64,000 nt of DNA from CALINF01 sp039990395 (lineage in GTDB: Bacteria; Pseudomonadota; Gammaproteobacteria; Pseudomonadales; Halieaceae): contig JBDXFZ010000146.1 in the NCBI GenBank assembly GCA_039990395.1, positions 992,001-1,056,000 of the forward strand, in the 5' to 3' direction. Below are positions 9,381 through 16,293 of the stretch, one piece after another; within the stretch, counting starts at the first letter, position 1, and each line of letters begins with the position of its first letter. The position numbers and the translations under genes were made by a program. Below the pieces are notes generated by a model. It saw nothing but the letters and a program-made list of their open reading frames with translations. It searched no databases and had not been told where the DNA came from.

Positions 9381-9650
9381 ATGAAGTCATTCCTGAGGTT
9401 TGGTTTCCTGCTGGCGTATTTGACGGCTCTGACATTGTTTACGGTGGGTACGTTCGGACTTCTAGGAGCCGAGAAAGATCCATTGTCGGGTATATTCCTT
9501 ATCCCGCTGGGGTTTCCCTGGATCATCCTAGTTGAGTTTGCGCCCGAACCATTCTGGCCGTGGCTAGCTGCACTGGCCCCATCACTTAACTTGCTAGCCA
9601 TCTGGTTATTCACTAATCCCACCGATGATAAACCTGGTGATCACATCTGA
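9381..9650 (+). CDS. Small membrane protein, unknown function
   Basis: 89 residues from ATG 9381 (GGGAG at 9365-9369 upstream). The protein has an N-terminal hydrophobic segment (LLAYLTALTLFTVGTFGLL), a second one (IFLIPLGFPWIILVEF) and a third (LAALAPSLNLLAIWLF), so it is probably a three-helix inner-membrane protein. No family recognised. It is the last gene before the repeat-rich array; a TTG at 9372 in the same frame is a weaker start. Confidence 0.6.
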   Translation: MKSFLRFGFLLAYLTALTLFTVGTFGLLGAEKDPLSGIFLIPLGFPWIILVEFAPEPFWPWLAALAPSLNLLAIWLFTNPTDDKPGDHI

Positions 9651-9742
9651 CATTCCAGTGGGGTAGGGGTGGGGTAATACTCACGCGCTGTGGCTTAATG
9701 AATGCCGCCTCCTACCACGCAGCCTCAGCGGTGCGCGATTGG

Positions 9743-9800
9743 GCCTGTCTAACGCGCCCTTTGGCCCACTTTGCGACGTTTGGGCTATGATGCACTCTAT
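9743..9800 (+). repeat. Array repeat unit 0 (degenerate, right half only)
   Basis: TCTAACGCGCCCTTTGGCCC followed by ACTTTGCGACG and TGATGCACTCTAT lines up base for base with the right half of unit 5 (CCTAACGTCCACTTTCGCCT, ACTTTGAGACG, TACACTCTAT). The left hairpin is not recognisable. It lies upstream of the cupin gene and marks the left end of the array. A TATGAT sequence overlaps the tail and may be a -10 box. Confidence 0.5.
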
Positions 9801-9904
9801 ATCCGTTTACAGCGCCATGCGCGAAGGTTTATGAAAACTGTGTATTCGGTTTTTGAATGGACAAAAGTCAACATCATTCGCTGATAGTGCAAATAGAGGT
9901 AAGA

Positions 9905-10342
9905 ATGAAAAAGTACCTAGTTCTCCTGATTTTTCTTTCCGAATTTCTTTATGCCGAAAGTTTTGACGCTATTCGGATGGAAGGGAGTGAGTTCACCTGG
10001 AAGAAAGTCGCTCAAGGAGTATGGGTGGCCAATATTACGGGCGATGATGACGCGGAAGGCATGTATGTCCAAAGGGTGAAGTTGGAAAAAGGCCAGAAAT
10101 CGGATCGTCACTACCACCACGATGTCAAAGTTGTAACTGTATTGTCTGGTTCGATAGTTGTTGGGTTTCCTGGAGAGAACGGTGAATGGGATGTGAAAAA
10201 GCTTGGTGTTGGTGGCGTGTACACTGAACCGAGGAATCAGCCCCATTTTGTCTGGGCGAAAGATGAAGATGTTGTTGTTCAAGTTGTTGGCTATGGCCCT
10301 ACGTCTAAAACATCGCTAGATTCTAGTGATTCCAAGCACTAA
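9905..10342 (+). CDS. Secreted cupin-domain protein
   Basis: 145 residues from ATG 9905, preceded by AGAGGT. Residues 1-17 (MKKYLVLLIFLSEFLYA) form a signal peptide, so the protein is exported. The remainder is a small beta-barrel of the cupin type: SDRHYHHDVKVVTVLSG matches cupin motif 1 (HxH...G) and a PRNQPHFVWA stretch matches motif 2. The His residues would bind a metal. An upstream TTG at 9857 would hide the signal peptide and is rejected. First gene of the cassette array; its stop codon lies in an attC-like site. Confidence 0.8.
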   Translation: MKKYLVLLIFLSEFLYAESFDAIRMEGSEFTWKKVAQGVWVANITGDDDAEGMYVQRVKLEKGQKSDRHYHHDVKVVTVLSGSIVVGFPGENGEWDVKKLGVGGVYTEPRNQPHFVWAKDEDVVVQVVGYGPTSKTSLDSSDSKH

Positions 10343-10391
10343 CAAGGCCAGCCAGAGGGACCAAAAAACCACAGCTCTGCTCTTGTTATTC
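10337..10391 (+). repeat. attC-like site 1 (degenerate)
   Basis: CACTAACAAGGCCAGCCAGA and the following GGGACC at the end of the cupin gene match the left part of the better site at 11701 in 18 of the first 20 or so bases. The stop TAA of the cupin gene lies inside it. The right-hand box reads GTTATTC, which departs from the integron consensus GTTRRRY. It may be a decayed attC site. Confidence 0.4.
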
Positions 10392-10456
10392 CGCCCCCAC
10401 TTGTGCCATTACTGAGCATCAACTCACAACCTAAAAGCTGACGCTCATACCAGCCC

Positions 10457-10570
10457 GTTCGCTATTAAAAATAGACGCATTTGAGGCGCAAGCGAACCTT
10501 TAAACTTCTAGTGCCGACTCGGCGAATAGTGTCCGCTTTCGCCTGGGAGCGGACTTCGGGGTATCCTTGT
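10457..10570 (+). repeat. Array repeat unit 1, complete with covarying hairpin
   Basis: Hairpin I is GTTCGCT (10457-10463) with AGCGAAC (10491-10497): both arms differ from the usual GTCCGCT/AGCGGAC in compensating positions. Hairpin II is GTCCGCT (10531-10537) with AGCGGAC (10548-10554). The spacer holds GCCGACTCGGC. A GTATCCTT box (10561-10568) follows, then ATG 10596. Confidence 0.75.
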
Positions 10571-10595
10571 TGAATGAACAATAAGGAGAGCAAGG

Positions 10596-11090
10596 ATGAA
10601 GTTACCTACCTACCAATGGGTGGGCCAAATGCTGGCAGCACTCGGTCTAATCATTTCATTGGCTCTTGTCGCTTATGAACTTAAGCTGAGTCGAGATTTA
10701 GGCATGGCTACCCTTCTCCAAGAGACGGCTGCAAATAAAATGCAATATGCGGCCGCTAGTAGCCAAGACGTAGCATTAATGGATGCATATTTTCAGATGT
10801 ATGAAGACCCATCGCTACTGACTAAGAAGCAGGTGCAACGACTACTGTGGGACACCGACAGCTGGATGGAGCAAGCTCAGGCCAAATTCATTCAGATTGA
10901 GCTTGGAGTTCTAGACAATATCGAGTGGGAGTTTCTTAAGTTAGCTATGCAAAGCTATACGGAAGCCCCGTGTTATGCCGAACACTTTAAGGGGGCAGAG
11001 GGTCGTTGGCGATCAGACTTTAAAGCTGTCGTAGTAAAGTTATGGGGGGAAGCCTCCACACCGGAGTGCCCGTATGACGAATGGAAGTGA
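10596..11090 (+). CDS. Small membrane-anchored array protein (family A)
   Basis: 164 residues; AAGGAG lies ten bases upstream of ATG 10596. One N-terminal membrane helix (about residues 9-28, MLAALGLIISLALVAYELK) is followed by a soluble helical region. The layout, helix followed by YELK/VQIR-type charged residues, is shared with the truncated copy at 12632 and the protein at 14397, so I group them as one array family. I do not recognise a function. The TGA stop (11088-11090) falls inside the left arm of repeat unit 2. Confidence 0.65.
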   Translation: MKLPTYQWVGQMLAALGLIISLALVAYELKLSRDLGMATLLQETAANKMQYAAASSQDVALMDAYFQMYEDPSLLTKKQVQRLLWDTDSWMEQAQAKFIQIELGVLDNIEWEFLKLAMQSYTEAPCYAEHFKGAEGRWRSDFKAVVVKLWGEASTPECPYDEWK

Positions 11091-11176
11091 AAGCGGAAAT
11101 TAGCCCTCCCAGATCAAATCATGTTCCGTAACGTTCTCTTTCGCCTAGGAGCGGACGTATTTGCCATGATGCGCTT
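11088..11176 (+). repeat. Array repeat unit 2 (left arm overlaps the upstream stop codon)
   Basis: The left hairpin is reduced to its second arm, GTGAAAGCGGAAATTA, which begins in the stop codon of the preceding gene. Hairpin II is ACGTTCTCT (11131-11139) with AGCGGACGT (11150-11158), seven of nine pairs. TTGCCATGATG follows, matching the tail of unit 0. The spacer is short and lacks the GGCC pair. Confidence 0.6.
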
Positions 11177-11241
11177 AATGTCCCCTTACGACGTCAAAAG
11201 CAGCCGTTCATAGCTGCTACATTTCGATCAGGAATATCTAT

Positions 11242-11706
11242 ATGTATAAAATTCTTCTTACGCTACTTTTACTGCTTGTTGTTTCAATCAATAGTCAAGC
11301 GGGCACGGAGGTTGAAGCATTCGAAGCAATTGAAAAATTGTTCGCGGCTATATCGAATGTAAAGCACCAAGAGATGAAGGCCACTGTTACGGAATCTTTT
11401 GTTCTGTTAGAAGATGGTGAGGTATGGACTATTGAGGATCTAATTCGTGTAGTTTCTCCGTCGGAATACACCAGAACAAATTTTTTCAGCATTATCAACA
11501 TTGAAACAATGAATGATGTTGCTCTAGTTAATTACTGGAACAAGGCAAACTTTGATGACAAGAAAAGCAGCGAAGACGTGATTTGGCTGGAAAGTGCGGT
11601 TATGAAAAAAGTTGATGGTAATTGGCTAATTTTTCAAATGCATTCCACAAGGTTACAGCCAAACGTCGTGCCTGAAAATATCGTTTTCACTCAGCAAGAA
11701 ATTTAA
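11242..11706 (+). CDS. Exported NTF2/SnoaL-like protein
   Basis: 154 residues. Residues 1-20 (MYKILLTLLLLLVVSINSQA) are a clear signal peptide. The mature part, with EAFEAIEKLFAAISN, a central VVSPSEY stretch and a VKKVDGNWLIFQMHS-like end, fits the NTF2-like (DUF4440/SnoaL) alpha-beta fold, which binds small ligands or acts as a cyclase; no catalytic residue can be assigned. The first ATG at 11242 is preceded by AGGAAT. The gene's TAA stop is in an attC-like site. Confidence 0.65.
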   Translation: MYKILLTLLLLLVVSINSQAGTEVEAFEAIEKLFAAISNVKHQEMKATVTESFVLLEDGEVWTIEDLIRVVSPSEYTRTNFFSIINIETMNDVALVNYWNKANFDDKKSSEDVIWLESAVMKKVDGNWLIFQMHSTRLQPNVVPENIVFTQQEI

Positions 11707-11775
11707 CAAGGTCAGTCAGAGGGACAGCAAAACCGCTCCGCGCTTTTTTCGCCGCTGCTGCTGGCGGCGTTAGGT
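11701..11775 (+). repeat. Candidate integron attC site
   Basis: Left box ATTTAAC (11701-11707) fits RYYYAAC and right box GTTAGGT (11769-11775) fits GTTRRRY, the inverse core sites of attC; they are 75 bases apart, in the normal size range. The interior is imperfectly palindromic with GCGG- and CCGC-rich stretches. The upstream gene's TAA stop overlaps the left box, as is typical in integron cassettes. No IntI gene is in the window. Confidence 0.55.
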
Positions 11776-11790
11776 GGCGGCACCAACATA

Positions 11791-11890
11791 GTCGCAATAG
11801 AGGTGATAGCGGACATTACCCGTCCCAGGGCCGAATCAAGCGGCCTAACGTCCACTTTCGCCTATAAGCGGTCTTTAGCCGTGTGATATG
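11791..11890 (+). repeat. Array repeat unit 3
   Basis: GGTGATAGCGGACATTA (11802-11818) pairs with TAACGTCCACTTTCGCC (11846-11862) across a spacer containing GGCCGAATCAAGCGGCC. The right arm AGCGGTC (11867-11873) is imperfect. A GTGTGATATGG stretch follows. Lies directly downstream of the attC-like site. Confidence 0.7.
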
Positions 11891-11964
11891 GGGTTCGGCA
11901 GCTAACGACACACAGCAGACATTTGTATAAGCTTGCTGGAGTTCTAAGAATAAGGATAAGCGAA

Positions 11965-12507
11965 ATGGACGTTAGTGATCTTCTGTTAGTGGGTATTGAA
12001 GCAAGTGTTGCCTTTGCGGGGTTCGCGGGCATCATTGCTACGTTCCAGTTTAGCGACAGGACCTCGGTCAAACGCGGCGATGTGGTCGGACTGAACATGA
12101 TTGTTCAGATTTCACTGTCCATTGCCTTTGCCTGTGCACTTCCCCTTGTTTTGAGAACTTTCACGCTAGAGGATGAAACTATCTGGACGGCGGTTAGTGT
12201 CTATGGTGCATGCAGTTTGATATTCAATAGTTATTTGATAGACAAATCCATGCGAGGCGCGGTCAGGAAGACCTCTCTAAAACTATTGTTTGGCTCGATG
12301 CAGGCCATCTCAGCTCTCATAGCTATATGCCTGATACTTAATGCAAGCGACCTGATATTCCACAGGCAGCCTGGGCCGTATATTGCGGGGATTACTGCTA
12401 ATTTAGGTCTTGTTGGCTACATGTTTTCCCGCCTACTTCTTCGCCCTTTGTGGTATGCAGTTCGCAGTCAGGAGCGAGCAATGCAATCAGCAGCTGCGGA
12501 CAACTAA
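11965..12507 (+). CDS. Small multi-pass membrane array protein (family B)
   Basis: 180 residues from ATG 11965 (AAGGA at 11952-11956). About five hydrophobic segments. The N-terminal pattern LLVGIEASVAFAGFAGIIATF resembles the start of the 15604 protein (LIGVASIATALIGFSGVVTAL), so the two appear to be distant paralogues within the array. No function recognised. An in-frame TTG at 11923 lacks a ribosome-binding site and is not used here. Confidence 0.65.
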   Translation: MDVSDLLLVGIEASVAFAGFAGIIATFQFSDRTSVKRGDVVGLNMIVQISLSIAFACALPLVLRTFTLEDETIWTAVSVYGACSLIFNSYLIDKSMRGAVRKTSLKLLFGSMQAISALIAICLILNASDLIFHRQPGPYIAGITANLGLVGYMFSRLLLRPLWYAVRSQERAMQSAAADN

Positions 12508-12536
12508 CCCCATTATTGAGAGCCAGCCACCCCTAA

Positions 12537-12600
12537 GACCGCTATGAGGTGATCGGCCCATCATGTCCGCTTTCGCCTAATAGCGGACATCGGTCTTTCC
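12537..12600 (+). repeat. Array repeat unit 4 (spacer deleted)
   Basis: The left hairpin is degenerate (ACCGCTATGAGGTGATCGGC) and runs straight into hairpin II without the GGCC spacer. Hairpin II is a perfect nine-pair stem, ATGTCCGCT (12563-12571) with AGCGGACAT (12582-12590). ATG 12632 follows 41 bases after the right arm. Confidence 0.7.
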
Positions 12601-12631
12601 CTATTTGAGAAATCTAAGAAAGGCAACAAGT

Positions 12632-12808
12632 ATGAAGTTACCGATTTGCCAATGGTTGAGCCAAATGCTGGCAGCACTGGTCACCGGCTACGCAGTGGGG
12701 TTATACCGTGCGGATTCAGAGTTCAGACCCGGAGTGTCGGCAAAACGGTATCTCAGTTGGCAGTGCAACGTGCACGATCAACTGCAATTAGAGGGTGTTC
12801 AACGGTGA
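12632..12808 (+). pseudogene. Truncated copy of the 10596-type array gene, overlapping the dioxygenase start
   Basis: 58 codons. The first 16 codons (MKLPICQWLSQMLAAL) match the 10596 protein (MKLPTYQWVGQMLAAL) closely at both protein and DNA level; after residue 16 the likeness fades, consistent with a frameshift and deletion. The TGA stop (12806-12808) overlaps the GTG start (12805) of the PhyH gene in a GTGA arrangement. It may be a dead gene or may serve as a translated leader that couples to the dioxygenase. Confidence 0.6.
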
Positions 12809-13509
12809 ATATAAATAACCTTGCGCAACAGTTTTGGGAGCAGGGCTATCTGGTGCTCGAGGATTTATTCGACAGCGCATTGATGGCGCAGTATCAGGCA
12901 TTGATTCTCGATCACTTTGGTGAGTCACCAGCGTTTGCCCACAACCAGGAATTTCTGAGCAAATCGGCCACAGAGGTAGTGCCCTGGTTTCCGCAACAGG
13001 AAGGGCACGATGCGTTTGATACTATCGAACACGATGAACGCCTGCAGGCGCTTACTCAAGCCATTCTCGGCGACGGCTGGTACACGCTGTACTGCATGAC
13101 CATGTTTTCCAAACGTGGAACGCGTGGCCAAGCCTGGCATCAGGATTGTGCGCCTGAGGATCCTGCAGTGTTTAATGTGAACCGTCTGATTTATACCGAG
13201 GACATTACACCCGAGATTGGCGGTCAAACTGTTGTGGTGCCGGGCTCCCATCGCCGCGGGCTACTGCCTCCAGGGGCTGTGGACGAAGATCTTCCGGGGC
13301 AGGTTGTATTGACGCCGCGCAATGGCACTCTGGTGATGGTGCATGGCCATACCTGGCACCGCGTATTGCCGGTACACGGCCGGTACCGGGTATCTACCAA
13401 CTATCGCTGCTCCCCCAAAGGCACACCCGAAAATGTCACCGACATCTGCGTCTACCGCAACATGCGCTATCGTTTCGAGACAAACGAGGTTATAGAGGAG
13501 CGGGTCTAA
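12805..13509 (+). CDS. Phytanoyl-CoA dioxygenase (PhyH)-family protein
   Basis: 234 residues from GTG 12805, with GAGGG about nine bases upstream. Fe(II)/2-oxoglutarate dioxygenase of the PhyH family: AWHQD supplies the first His and Asp of the iron site, HTWHRVLP the distal His, and the following Arg in GRYRVS the 2-oxoglutarate contact. VVVPGSHRRG is the typical PGSH turn. Substrate unknown; PhyH relatives hydroxylate lipids, amino acids or secondary metabolites. The frame is open upstream to 12646, but that part lies in the truncated gene and is not likely coding in this frame. 13510-13660 downstream holds no gene. Confidence 0.85.
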   Translation: MNINNLAQQFWEQGYLVLEDLFDSALMAQYQALILDHFGESPAFAHNQEFLSKSATEVVPWFPQQEGHDAFDTIEHDERLQALTQAILGDGWYTLYCMTMFSKRGTRGQAWHQDCAPEDPAVFNVNRLIYTEDITPEIGGQTVVVPGSHRRGLLPPGAVDEDLPGQVVLTPRNGTLVMVHGHTWHRVLPVHGRYRVSTNYRCSPKGTPENVTDICVYRNMRYRFETNEVIEERV

Positions 13510-13662
13510 GCGTCAGGCAGCGGGAGAGGCAGGAATAGCTGCGCGAATCGCCAATTTTTTGAAAGAGAGAGAAATTCTTTCAGGAAAAATTTTGCAACTG
13601 AAGTAGACAGGATTTACTCGAATCTAACTGAGATTGATTGCCGGCCCAGTTCCGACTAACAA

Positions 13663-13760
13663 CCGCTTTGAGATGATAGCGGACGCTTTCTAGCCCTGGC
13701 CTCGACCAAGGGCCTAACGTCCACTTTCGCCTACTTTGAGACGTATAGTCTACACTCTAT
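13663..13760 (+). repeat. Array repeat unit 5
   Basis: Hairpin I CCGCT (13663-13667) with AGCGG (13678-13682). TAACGTCCACTTTCGCC (13715-13731) pairs with the left arm across a spacer containing GGCC. The right arm of hairpin II is replaced by TACTTTGAGACGTATAG, as in unit 0. TACACTCTAT precedes ATG 13796. Confidence 0.7.
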
Positions 13761-13795
13761 GCAATTCTGCAAAATTGATATAGAGGAGCATCCTT

Positions 13796-14212
13796 ATGAG
13801 CGCAAACATTGATGAGGCTAGACAATTTTTCGAAGCTTGTGAAACTGGTGAAGGCTGGGAAAAGTGTCAGAGGTATTGTCTTCCAGAGGCAACTTTTTCA
13901 TCACAGACTGGTGCCCTGGCCGATATAGTGACACTGGCAGATTATTGCGAGTGGATGAAGAACCTACTAACACCAATTCCTGATGGTCACTATGAGTTAA
14001 AGTTCTTTGCGGAGGATGAGGCACGAAATTGCGTTGCTGCGTGTGCTGTCTTTCACGGCACACAGACGGAGCCGGGAGGTCCTGGCGAACCTACTGGGAA
14101 AACAATTGCCGCTGACTACGCCTATATGATGGATTTCGAAGGTTCACGAATTCGGCATATGACAAAAATTTGGAACGATACAATAAGCCTCCAGCAACTT
14201 GGCTGGGCATGA
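13796..14212 (+). CDS. NTF2/SnoaL-like protein (cytoplasmic)
   Basis: 138 residues with GAGGA upstream of ATG 13796. The pattern of an N-terminal helix (EARQFFEACETGEGWEKCQ), LPEATFSSQ, a WMKNLL helix, and a C-terminal strand pair ending MTKIWNDT is typical of SnoaL-like polyketide-cyclase-fold proteins. No signal peptide. Contains five Cys, unusual for the fold. Substrate unknown. Second NTF2-like gene of the array; it is not obviously similar to the one at 11242. Confidence 0.7.
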   Translation: MSANIDEARQFFEACETGEGWEKCQRYCLPEATFSSQTGALADIVTLADYCEWMKNLLTPIPDGHYELKFFAEDEARNCVAACAVFHGTQTEPGGPGEPTGKTIAADYAYMMDFEGSRIRHMTKIWNDTISLQQLGWA

Positions 14213-14267
14213 ACTAAAAGGTCCACTACTGACTTAAAGTTTCCGCTAGTAGTTTTTCTTTGTGAGC

Positions 14268-14362
14268 GTCCGCTTCGTAGTGATAGCGGACATTTCCAGC
14301 CCCAGCGTCGATTCAGGCTCTTTAACATCCGCTTTAGCCTAGTAGCGGACATGAGTGTATGC
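14268..14362 (+). repeat. Array repeat unit 6
   Basis: Hairpin I is perfect over seven pairs: GTCCGCT (14268-14274) with AGCGGAC (14285-14291). Hairpin II: TAACATCCGCT (14323-14333) with AGCGGACAT (14344-14352). Spacer CGTCGATTCAGGCTC. Followed by GAGTGTATGCTT, a -10-like box, and ATG 14397. Confidence 0.75.
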
Positions 14363-14396
14363 TTCCCGGACAACTATGTAATGGTGGTACTTGGCT

Positions 14397-14903
14397 ATGA
14401 ATTGGGAAGCAATTGGCGCGCTGGCTGAATTGTGTGGTGCGGCCGCAGTCGTTGCCACACTCGTTTATTTCGCGGTGCAGATACGCCAGAACAACAAACT
14501 TTTGCGCTCAGGGTCCCGCCAGGCACTGGTGGGTAATGACGTAACCTCTTTAGCAGCGAACTTGCAGCATACAGACGTGTTTGCAAAGTATGTAGCCGGG
14601 AAACCTCTGTCGGCAGAAGAACAGTTACGAATGAGTTTTATGTTTACTCTCGATCTTCGCAACCGGGAATTCGAGTATTTTCAGTATCAAAATGGTCTCC
14701 TTGATGAAGAAACCTGGCTGTCCTTTCGTAAAGTCATACTGATCAATCACTCTTCGAAACTGGGGCTAATGTGGTGGAATAAGGTGGGGAAAGGTATCGT
14801 AGACCCAGAATTCGCTAAGGCAGTCGATGAACTCCTCGCGGGTGCGAGCCCAGATATGACCTACGAGAATATGTCTGCTTGGGCAGTTGAAAATAACGAC
14901 TAG
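14397..14903 (+). CDS. Small membrane-anchored array protein (family A-like)
   Basis: 168 residues. One N-terminal membrane helix (about residues 6-27, IGALAELCGAAAVVATLVYF) followed by AVQIRQNNKLLRSGS and a soluble helical domain. The architecture matches the 10596 protein, and the helix-to-VQIRQN junction is a recurrent feature of uncharacterised marine proteins. Start ATG 14397 with GGTGGT upstream; TTG 14391 is an alternative. No function known to me. Confidence 0.65.
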   Translation: MNWEAIGALAELCGAAAVVATLVYFAVQIRQNNKLLRSGSRQALVGNDVTSLAANLQHTDVFAKYVAGKPLSAEEQLRMSFMFTLDLRNREFEYFQYQNGLLDEETWLSFRKVILINHSSKLGLMWWNKVGKGIVDPEFAKAVDELLAGASPDMTYENMSAWAVENND

Positions 14904-14963
14904 TCCCCGTTTCGTCTTTATGATTCTCGGATTCTCAGTTAGACACCTACCAGGCTGACGTAC

Positions 14964-15056
14964 GTCGCCTTTGAGGTGATAACGGACATTACCCCAAGGC
15001 CGAATCAGGCCCCCTAGCATCCGCTTTCGCCTAATAACGCACATCCGTATATTCTT
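14964..15056 (+). repeat. Array repeat unit 7
   Basis: Left part GTCGCCTTTGAGGTGATAAC with GGACATTACC, spacer CCAAGGCCGAATCAGGCC, right part CTAGCATCCGCTTTCGCCTA then ATAACGCACAT. Both hairpins carry mismatches. GTATATTCTT (15047-15056) follows, then ATG 15090. Confidence 0.7.
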
Positions 15057-15089
15057 GAGGCACCGAAAAAAAACTAAGAAGGAGAATCC

Positions 15090-15473
15090 ATGAGTGCAGA
15101 AGGTTTACTTGAGGTCGCGTTTGTAACTTGGGGTAACGTGGCAACTCTTTTGGCGCTTCTTATCACCATAATAAGCGGTTACATGGTTGTTGCTTACACT
15201 GCTGGCGCTAGTTTGACGAGGCAGCAAGTGATATTGATTAACCTGATCTACCTACTTATGGGTGGGTTTGTAGGTTGGGGATGTCGAGAGATGACCATAA
15301 GGGCTGCTCTATTTGAAGATGTCGCCTACAAAATGGCTACTGGCGAAATTGGGGCGATGGCTTCACGCGGAGAAGTTGCTTTTGGAATAATCAGTGCGTT
15401 TGGCCTGGCAATGATTGCCTCATTGAAATTCATGTGGGATATCAGACACCCCAGGGCCGAACGACCGCTTTGA
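15090..15473 (+). CDS. Small membrane array protein
   Basis: 127 residues, AAGGAG nine bases upstream of ATG 15090. Three hydrophobic segments (about 16-36, 45-62, 97-113). I do not recognise a family. The last two sense codons and the stop (CCG CTT TGA) are the first bases of repeat unit 8, so the repeat supplies the C-terminus of the protein. Confidence 0.65.
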   Translation: MSAEGLLEVAFVTWGNVATLLALLITIISGYMVVAYTAGASLTRQQVILINLIYLLMGGFVGWGCREMTIRAALFEDVAYKMATGEIGAMASRGEVAFGIISAFGLAMIASLKFMWDIRHPRAERPL

Positions 15474-15568
15474 GGTGTTAGCGGACATTACCTGCCCAAG
15501 GCCAAATCAGACCGCCTAACGTCCGCTTTCGCCTATTTTGAGCCATCAGCAGATTTCGGTGTATCCTT
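15465..15568 (+). repeat. Array repeat unit 8 (overlaps upstream gene end)
   Basis: CCGCT (15465-15469) with AGCGG (15480-15484), then ACATTACC, spacer CAAGGCCAAATCAGACC, then CTAACGTCCGCTTTCGCCTA. The right arm of hairpin II is missing. GGTGTATCCTT (15558-15568) follows. ATG 15604 is the next start. Confidence 0.75.
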
Positions 15569-15603
15569 TTCGTATGCTTAACGACTAGAACATTAGTAAA
15601 GGG

Positions 15604-16113
15604 ATGAAAGATTTGAGTATTTCAGATGAATTCTTGATAGGCGTCGCGAGTATAGCGACAGCTCTAATTGGATTCAGTGGGGTAGTGACAGCTTTGGGGC
15701 GGCGCGGTGAAGGTAGGTGGACTCCTTCCGAGATACTTCAACTTAAAACATTGGTGGAGCCAAGCATTGTTTCACTCCTAGGAGCATTCGCACCTATAGT
15801 CCTAGGACTAGCAATTCTAAATTCGGAAGTTCTATGGAGAGTCTCCAATGCCTTACTGCTGTCGTTTCATATGGTAGGTTTCACTGCATTTCTGGTGCGT
15901 GGGAATCGATCAGGTGTTGAACCCAGTCACAAAGTCATGACGGCGATATTTCTATTGATAGCAGCTTTGCAAATTGGAAGCATATTGGACTTCATTCCGT
16001 ATCATCAGCTAGCCTTTTCTCTAAGTCTGATCTATGGGGTTTTCGTCAGCGTGCATAATTTTTATCTCTTGCTGTTCTACTCGGGTAAAAAATCAACAGA
16101 AAAAGGCGCCTAG
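15604..16113 (+). CDS. Small multi-pass membrane array protein (family B-like)
   Basis: 169 residues with about five hydrophobic segments. The N-terminus (FLIGVASIATALIGFSGVV) resembles the 11965 protein, suggesting a common family. AAAGGG directly abuts ATG 15604, so TTG 15613 at better spacing is also possible. Function unknown. Confidence 0.65.
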   Translation: MKDLSISDEFLIGVASIATALIGFSGVVTALGRRGEGRWTPSEILQLKTLVEPSIVSLLGAFAPIVLGLAILNSEVLWRVSNALLLSFHMVGFTAFLVRGNRSGVEPSHKVMTAIFLLIAALQIGSILDFIPYHQLAFSLSLIYGVFVSVHNFYLLLFYSGKKSTEKGA

Positions 16114-16126
16114 TTAAGAATCCCTT

Positions 16127-16226
16127 GTCCTTATTAGGTGATAGCGGACGTTTACCCTATCTCGTCTGATTCTGAGCTTCTAGTGTCCGCTTTCGCCTAC
16201 AAGCGGCAGGCCGAGATATGATGTCC
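16127..16226 (+). repeat. Array repeat unit 9
   Basis: GTCC (16127-16130) with GGAC in GGTGATAGCGGACGTTTA (16137-16154); spacer with TCGTCTGATTCTGAGCTTC; hairpin II GTGTCCGCTTTCGCCTACAA, CCGCT pairing with AGCGG (16202-16206). GATATGATGTCC follows with a good -10 match (TATGAT 16217-16222). Confidence 0.7.
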
Positions 16227-16293
16227 TAGGGAGCTGCTCACAAATACATCCCGGGTTTGTCTGAGCTGTTAAATAACGATAGGAGTTTAGGTA

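Noticed and set aside
9660..9674. G-quadruplex (three runs of four G)
   Set aside because: Only three G-runs are present; a fourth is missing, so an intramolecular quadruplex is unlikely.
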